DNA from: Juglans regia
Taxonomy: Eukaryota; Streptophyta; Magnoliopsida; Fagales; Juglandaceae
Assembly (NCBI RefSeq): GCF_001411555.2
Contig: NC_049914.1
Coordinates: forward strand, 12,870,582 to 12,934,581
Direction of reading: 5' to 3'
Length of the DNA: 64,000 nt
Below the pieces are notes generated by a model. It saw nothing but the letters and a program-made list of their open reading frames with translations, was not told the DNA's origin and ran no database searches. Position numbers and translations under genes: made by a program. The first letter of the stretch is position 1. The number at the start of each line of letters is the position of its first letter. Shown piece by piece: positions 58,060 to 64,000 of this stretch.

Positions 58060-59820
58060 TGTAGACTATAAAACAAGCGCTTATGAGAGGCAACCCATAG
58101 AACTTTTTTTTATTCTTTTTATTATTTTTATTATTATTTTTTGAATAATTTAGATTTTGATGCAGGTTTATTTAGCATGAATAAAGAGCTTAAAATTATA
58201 AACTACAGCTGATTCACCATGAAACCAGGGAAGTTCCTTTCATTTCTTTAATATATCTCACTTTTGGATTACAATGAGGACATTGTTTAGTTTAAGTTTT
58301 CGGGTGTAAACTCCTATAGTCATTTGGTCTTCTTGATTGCTATTTGTTTTATTATACTTGTGATTCTAAATGTCTTGAGTTGTTGGATTCTCTTACCAAG
58401 CATGTATTTGATTATGATTGAATTCTCTATGACTCTGAAATTTGTGATTGAGAATGGGATTGAGAAAAATTTTCAAAAATTTCTTTTATGTCAAGCTGAG
58501 TTTTGTGGGTACTTTGATTTAAATCTTTGTCCTTAAACAAATTGAGCACATTGTCATTTTTTTTTCTTTATTCCATTTTGCTTATGAAGAGAAGGAGTTG
58601 AATTAACTAGGTCAGGGAAGTTCAATCTTGCTTTGCTCTAGAAACCGTTGATGGATCCTTGAGGTGAAATCCTAGTTGATACCAAATATTAGAGAAATGA
58701 TCTAGACAATTTTTTTTGTATAACTAAAAAGCTTTCACGGCCGTCCTGATTATCATGCCATCATTGCATGATTTATTTCCATAGTCAACCTCCTTAAGCC
58801 TTATTTTACATAAGCCTTTATTTGTTCTTTACAAACCATTTTCGTTCTAAGCCTGAAAAATTATGATTTACCTTTTACAGTTTGAGAAAATACTTTGGTG
58901 GAAATCTACATTCAAAGATAAAGTTAGTTCAAAGGAAATTATGCTCTATTTGATCAAAGTGTGTGAAAAAAAAAAGTGAATGGAGAAAAAAAAAGGTTGA
59001 AGTGGTTGAAGATTTGAAAAAGTTATAAGAATTGAGGTGGCTGAATGTTAAAAGTGGAGGCTGAAAAAGAAAAAAGAAAAAGAAAAAGAAAAAAAAGTAT
59101 TATTGATGGGTTTATCTTTTATTCAGAGGTGATTTATCCATCATGGCAGAAAAAATAGAGAAAACTCAATAAGTAAATTGCAAATCACTTCAGATTTTGT
59201 TGAAAGTGTACTTGGTACTACTTCATTGATTACGACAACAATAATATCACAAGTATGAGCATATAGTCGAAAAAGAGTTGTGGTTTGAATCATGTGGATA
59301 TCTCTTTTATTGTTCTTTCCACCAAATATTTTCCCAATTTGCTTTGATTTTCCATATACAATTCTTTCTTAGCCCTTACCCTGTGGCTTGTCATTACAAC
59401 TTGATTAAAGACATTTTGATATCTGATTTTGGTGTTTGACTACATTAGTGGAGAGGATTTCTAAAAATTAGACTTATGCGGTTAAGTTTTGAGAGAATTC
59501 TTCTGATTTTTGTTGTTCTACTTTTATCTAAATTTACAGATGGTTTGAAGTTAAATTGACAATATCACATACACACATACACTTAAGGTCTTAGCTTTAA
59601 GTTGAAGTAAACGTTTAACTCTTACTTGATAAATTGCTAAATTTTTTATTGATTTTCCTGCAATCATTGATGTTAAAAGAGTAAGATACTAGTGATGAAA
59701 TCTAATTCATATCATGGCTTGGTGAGTGATGGAGCTTCTTTATGGGGTCAAGTTGATAGTATATAGTGGTCTCTTATTTTATTTTCTGTTATTTTTGTTT
59801 GAGGACAAACAAAGTTGTAA
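58060..59820 (+). other. Athila post-pol non-coding region
   Basis: In intact Athila elements an env-like frame may lie here. I find none: frames are short and without a signal-peptide/transmembrane pattern I would trust. It has A-rich repeats (58965-59100) and leads into the phrase tttgaggacaaacaaagttgtaag before the polypurine tract. Confidence 0.6.
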
Positions 59821-59832
59821 GTTTGGGGGAGT
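59821..59832 (+). other. polypurine tract
   Basis: gtttgggggagt, the plus-strand primer site usual in Athila elements, lies 11 bases before the TGATCGG start of the right arm. Confidence 0.75.
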
Positions 59833-59833
59833 T

Positions 59834-61360
59834 CCAAAAACTTGATCGGTGCAAAACTGCAAGTGCACAGTATCTTAGTTTTATAGTAAAGTGATTAAAA
59901 GAGTATCGCCCTCAGGAATTGGTAAATTACTTTTGAGAAATATTAAAATTATACTAATCTCAATTTTATTTAGAAAAGTCATTAAAATTTTTGTAATTGC
60001 CATTTAAAATAAAATTAATTCAAAGAAAATACTCAAAAGAAAAGAGAAATGTTGTTCGAAAATCAAATCAATGACAAAGAAAACTTCTAGGAAATCGATT
60101 TCACCTAATTCCTCACTATGATTTACTCATCTAACTAGTTGAATTTAATATTCTTTGTTTGTTAGCAAATCTCCAATTCATCCAAAAGTCTATTTCGATA
60201 GTCAATTAAAAATATTCTTGTTCATCATTTTACACATGTGTATGCAAATTTATAAAGTCAGAAAACAATAAGACCAATGATTTTAATACTGCATAGGTTC
60301 ATATAAATCTTTCGATCTCTATATTTACCTATGCCGAAATATCCATAATATATCCTATAATTCTCTCTTTCGACAGCAAATCACAAGATTAAAATTATCT
60401 AATTAATGGTCAATTAATTAGAAGCAATAAGTTCATAATAAATCAGACAAACATAACAGATAATTAATTCAAATTAGTATAGAAAAACAAGCATAGTTCG
60501 GAACAAGATAACATCATTTTCTTAGAATAAAAAAATTTAGTTCATATTAAAAATTAAATTTAACATAAACGAATTTACCATAATTTTTCTAAAAAAAATG
60601 TAATAAAATGAACACTAAAAAATACTCTCATCGTCCAAGCCTCTCAGTCCGCAGTCTTCTTCTTCTCCAAGTCGCAGCAGCGTCTTCAAACCAAAGAAAA
60701 AAAAAACTGCCGCCTTTTTTCTGTTTGTGCCAAAGCCAAAAAGAAAAACTACTTTTTTTTTTTTTTGGTTCACTCTATTCCTTCGTTCTCTCTCTCTTTT
60801 TTTTTTTCTTTTTTTTTTTCGTTCGTTACGTCTTCTTTTTTTTTCTTTCTTTTTTTTTTTTTTTGAAAAAAAAGTACCAGATCCCCTTTTTCGTTCGCGT
60901 GACCGCGTCCCAAAAGCAAAAACCAAACACTCCGAAATCCAGCCTTTCGTTCGCGTGCCAAAGTCTGTTGTGTTCCATTTCGTGCGTTCGTCCCTTCCTT
61001 TTCTTCCTATTTTCGAAAATGAGTCATTCAAAATTCTGTCGCCCCCCACGTGTGCAGAAGCCGAAAACTATGCAAGTGCACACAAGCCATGAAGACCAAG
61101 TCAAAGCTGCTATGTCTCGCATCCAACTCCTGCATGCATTTTTCTCTTTTATTTAGCAGCTTCTATATTTAAATAACATCTTCATTTAAATGAGAGAGTT
61201 CTTAAACGATAGACTTGTAAAATTGAGTTTTCATTTTTTTGAAATCTGAAATAAATTTAAATGATGACAATGAAGCCTAAAATTAATAAAAATAAATAAA
61301 ATTAGACTAAAGTTTAAAATTAAGAAGTAATAAAATATATTAAATTATGCAAGTCGTCAT
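59834..61360 (-). repeat. right inverted arm
   Basis: Reverse complement of 53914-55296. Inner end ccaaaaacttgatcggtgc, outer end tgcaagtcgtcat. About 145 bp longer than the left arm, mainly through longer pyrimidine tracts (60740-60875). Confidence 0.85.
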
Positions 61361-61369
61361 CCAACTTAC

Positions 61370-62330
61370 GCCGTACGCCCTCTCCCTCTCACCCGATTCT
61401 CCCTTAGCCCAGCTCGGCGTCGCCATGGATCGCCCAGTCTCACCGCCACCACCGGCGACTTCCTCTCACGCTCATGCCGGCGACCCGAGCCAGTCACCAC
61501 CGATCTCCCCCATACGCAACTCTCTCTCTCTTCTCGCGGTAAGCCAACTGGAAGGGGTTTTAGCCATTTATCTCCCGTGCGCTGCTGTATGCGGCTACCC
61601 AAGCCACCGCACCTCCACCACCACACACCGATGACCACCTCTCACAAACCCAGCCACCACGAACCTCCCCCTCCCTCTCCGTCGCACACACGCACACAAC
61701 CCATAAATGGGTCTCACACGGGTTTCTCCCCTTTCCACCGCCATCCACTGCCTCCTTGCCACCGAGCACCACCATGCGCTCCCTCTGAGCTCCCCCTTCC
61801 TCCTCCCCTTGACCCCAAGCCGGTAGCCTCTCCTTAGACTGCACGCACACAGCTCCTCCCAGCACAGGTTCCTCCACCTCAATAGCCATACATCGCCACC
61901 CACAGTGTTCAGCCGCCATCTCGAGCCTCCTCCGGCCACCATTGGTCTATCCCAGCCACCCATAGCCCCGATCTATCCCTCACGCATGCCCTCTCTCTCA
62001 TGGACTCACCCTCATGCACGGCCTAGATCTGCTGTCTAGAGCCACTGCACCACCTTACTGATGCTGCCACCACCTCGCCAAGGTCCCCCAAGCCCTTCCA
62101 TGCTCATCCCCTTCCAAACTTGCACCTCTAGCCACCTCTAGTGGCCAAAACAGCCACTGTACGTGGCTAACCGCCACTGTACAAGGCTAGATCCGCCGTG
62201 TTCCACCCTCGCCACCACCACGAGGCCACCATGAGCCATTCCAAGACCACACTTCGCTATCCAAACGCCCAAACAGCCACTGTACATGGCTTACCTGCCA
62301 CGTACGACCCTTCCGACCTCATCAACCATA
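61370..62330. other. GC-rich part of the outer LTR
   Basis: Rich in ccaccacc and gccac words, giving spurious open frames on both strands. The phrase ccactgtac.tggct recurs at 62153, 62174 and 62277. Not considered coding. Confidence 0.55.
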
Positions 62331-62559
62331 ATGATTAGTGAGTAACACAAGGGTTATCCCGTCGATGGTATAACCTTCTATCTTTCGTTATTTATGTTAT
62401 TTGTTGGTTGATTAGGTTGTGGATTGTGCTGTTAGTATTTATGGAGCTCGTTGTGTAGTATGGAGGTGTGATGTGCTGTGTATATGAAGTGTTGGGTATA
62501 GTTGGGAACTGTGATATGTAGTGTTGTGGACTGTGCTGTGAAGTGTGTATGTGAAGTGT

Positions 62560-62745
62560 GTGTTGTAGTAGCGATGTGGCGTAGTGTGTGAAGAGAGTAC
62601 ACGTGGAGTGTACTTCATGTGATTACTCCATGTGATGTCGTGATGCGCCATATGGCGTGTATACCGTAGTGGTGATGTGGCGTAGCATGTGTGAAGGGAG
62701 TACACGTGGGGTGTAGTCCATGAGGTGAAGCGATACACTGTATGG
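62560..62745. repeat. two 95-bp tandem units in the outer LTR
   Basis: gatgtggcgtag..tgtgaag.gagtacacgtgg.gtgta begins at about 62572 and 62667. The phrases catatggcgtgt and gtatggcgtgtcac close the units at about 62649 and 62740. Confidence 0.7.
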
Positions 62746-64000
62746 CGTGTCACAGAGATAAGGATGGTTGCCTAGTTGATGGGCGTAGAGTGTGATGAGT
62801 AGTGTCGGGAACTGTGGAACAATGTCCCGAAATAGTTAAGACGTGGCCTGTAGTCTGAGGTGACAAGTGTCACCGTGTTTGACTTATGGCTGGGAGTATG
62901 TGTGAAGTGGCAGAACAAGTGTAAGAGTGCGCAGCGGAAGCATGACTGGGGAATGTCACGAAGTGATATGGTTAAACCAGAAGTTATGCTTGTGATGGGT
63001 GAGGAGTTAGTGTAGGAGTGGTGTAGCAGGAAAGTGATGGGATGTCACGATGTGACAAGAGTACTTGAGGAACCGTAATCACGATGAGTTAGGAGTTGGC
63101 GTAGAAATAACGTAGCAGGATGTCAGGTGACGCAACAAGGTCACGGTGTAACTTGGGAGTAGTCTCGAGCTATATGACGTGACATAAGGCGTAGTGGTGA
63201 ATGGAGTCTTGTCGTTTTAAGTGTTGAGATGAACTGTCAAAATGGACAGGTAGCATGAAAAGTCATGCTAGCCGGGTTAAGAGAAGGTTGGTATCGGAGT
63301 ATGGCGCTTGACCCTATAAGCATGTGATCAACGTGTTCTATGTTGACATTAGGTGCTAAAGGAGTAAGGTACATGTGTAATCTGGCAAGACACATGTACC
63401 GGATGGATTCACCATATGTAATGGGTAATCTGTCCTAAGCATGGTTACACGATGCTTAAGCCACAGAGTTGACTTAGAGATGTGTGGCGTGTATGGATGA
63501 GAATGAGGATTTAGTGTGAGCTAAGGTGCATGAAGGTAGTGACGGGTGTATTGTCTAGAATTGGGATGCATGACTCCGTCGATCGGAATCATGCGGTGGA
63601 ATGTGGCCAATAGGAAGAGTAAGACGAATGGCTTAGTTTATTAATCCTAAGGTGAATCATGTGTTCATTTTAGTGGATGAGCACTTGAGGTAAGACCTTG
63701 AGTTTGGAAGAGCTAGTGACCATAAGTTGACCCCAATGGTTTTAAGATAGTAAAGGGCATGTAAGAGCACATGATAGAAGGAGAGTGTTCCTTCTAGTTT
63801 AGTTACTTATGCATTAGATAAAGAATGACGTCAAGTTTATGTGTATGCATGTAGGTTGCCATCTAACACACATGAATGGACTGCATGATGAAAGTAGCAT
63901 GGAGTCCAGGTAAGTATTATGTTCATAATTTTCTAGAGTTTTCTAAAAGATATGAAATGAAAATGAAGTGTTTTTCCCTTACGATGCCTTATGAAATAAC
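62746..64000. other. right-edge sequence, no gene
   Basis: GT-rich, with short recurrences such as ggagttagtgtaggagtgg/ggagttggcgtagaaat and aactgtggaacaatgtcc. Probably still LTR or leader of the outer gypsy element. No recognised domain in any frame. Confidence 0.5.

Larger units (their letters stand above)
53914..61360 (+). mobile_element. Athila-like element with LTR-type arms in inverted orientation
   Basis: The left arm (53914-55296) and right arm (59834-61360) are reverse complements of each other, about 89 percent identical in the part I aligned (about 155 bases at the inner ends). The interior is a plus-strand Athila-type region. A tRNA-Asp-type PBS follows the left arm; a gggggag polypurine tract precedes the right arm. 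So the arms sit exactly where the LTRs should be, yet they are inverted, not direct, repeats. No target duplication is obvious. Explanations are discussed in the findings. Confidence 0.75.
53261..64000 (+). mobile_element. long gypsy LTR interrupted by an inverted-arm element, runs off right edge
   Basis: It starts TGTAACACCC at 53261. The left part (to 53913) ends in CT-rich ctctctctcctctccccct. After the 53914-61360 insertion it resumes with similarly CT/C-rich acgccctctccctctcaccc and a GC-rich proline-like stretch (61370-62330), then a GT-rich part to the edge. This base-composition order is typical of large Tekay-like LTRs. The continuity across the insertion is inferred from composition, not from a second copy. 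No LTR end is reached by 64000. Confidence 0.55.

Noticed and set aside
60608..61156. Open frame of 182 codons rich in Phe/Leu in the right inverted arm
   Set aside because: Produced by long poly(T) and CT runs; the mirrored arm gives a different lysine-rich frame, so no protein is conserved.
61560..61963. Two overlapping frames of about 120 codons, Gly/Glu/Trp-rich
   Set aside because: They mirror the ccacc/gtggtgg-rich LTR composition, overlap each other in different frames and match no domain.

Overview
The window looks like repeat-rich nuclear DNA of a flowering plant, most likely a woody eudicot. The reasons are decayed Ty1/copia and Ty3/gypsy LTR retrotransposons (including Athila-like and chromodomain types), an L1-type LINE, hAT-like MITEs, AT-rich spacers, and one intron-bearing host gene of the plant ankyrin (ACD6/ITN1-like) class. 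The abundance of a small MITE with CTCGTTTG-type ends hints at Fagales, but that is a weak inference. I see no bacterial operon, CRISPR array, rRNA gene or convincing tRNA gene.

Layout. 1-1284: 5' part of a minus-strand copia element (gag, PBS, LTR) running off the left edge. 1285-10988: a head-to-tail array of a non-retroviral flank, a 5'-truncated copia pol and a copia LTR, present two and one third times. 11400-15970: a degenerate minus-strand LINE split by a hAT-like element with an exact 8-bp target duplication. 16067-20546: a decayed plus-strand copia element. 20547-23960: a minus-strand copia pol fragment cut in its RNase H by a 2.3-kb solo gypsy LTR (exact 5-bp target duplication). 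23975-28303: a plus-strand copia element.

28665-30598 is the only convincing host gene. On the minus strand, three exons join in frame to give a copia-gag-like DUF4219/UBN2 domain followed by ankyrin repeats. Its 3' part is missing where copia DNA begins. 31723-35282 is a non-coding LTR-bounded (LARD-like) element. 35692-36295 is a hAT MITE. 36296-41490 is AT-rich spacer with MITE-like repeats and a 'gcgag' satellite.

42426-45231 is a young, internally deleted chromodomain gypsy element with nearly identical LTRs and an exact target duplication. 46230-53240 is an older gypsy element with a duplicated gag fragment and minisatellites, invaded by a 4.36-kb solo LTR. From 53261 to the right edge lies a long gypsy LTR. 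It is interrupted by the most unusual object in the window: an Athila-like internal region (tRNA-Asp-type PBS, gag, protease, integrase tail, polypurine tract) flanked by roughly 1.4-kb arms in inverted rather than direct orientation (53914-61360).

Nearly all coding sequence here is transposon debris with stops and frameshifts. The biology is mainly the order of insertion, truncation, LTR-LTR recombination and tandem duplication, plus one chimeric host gene damaged by it.
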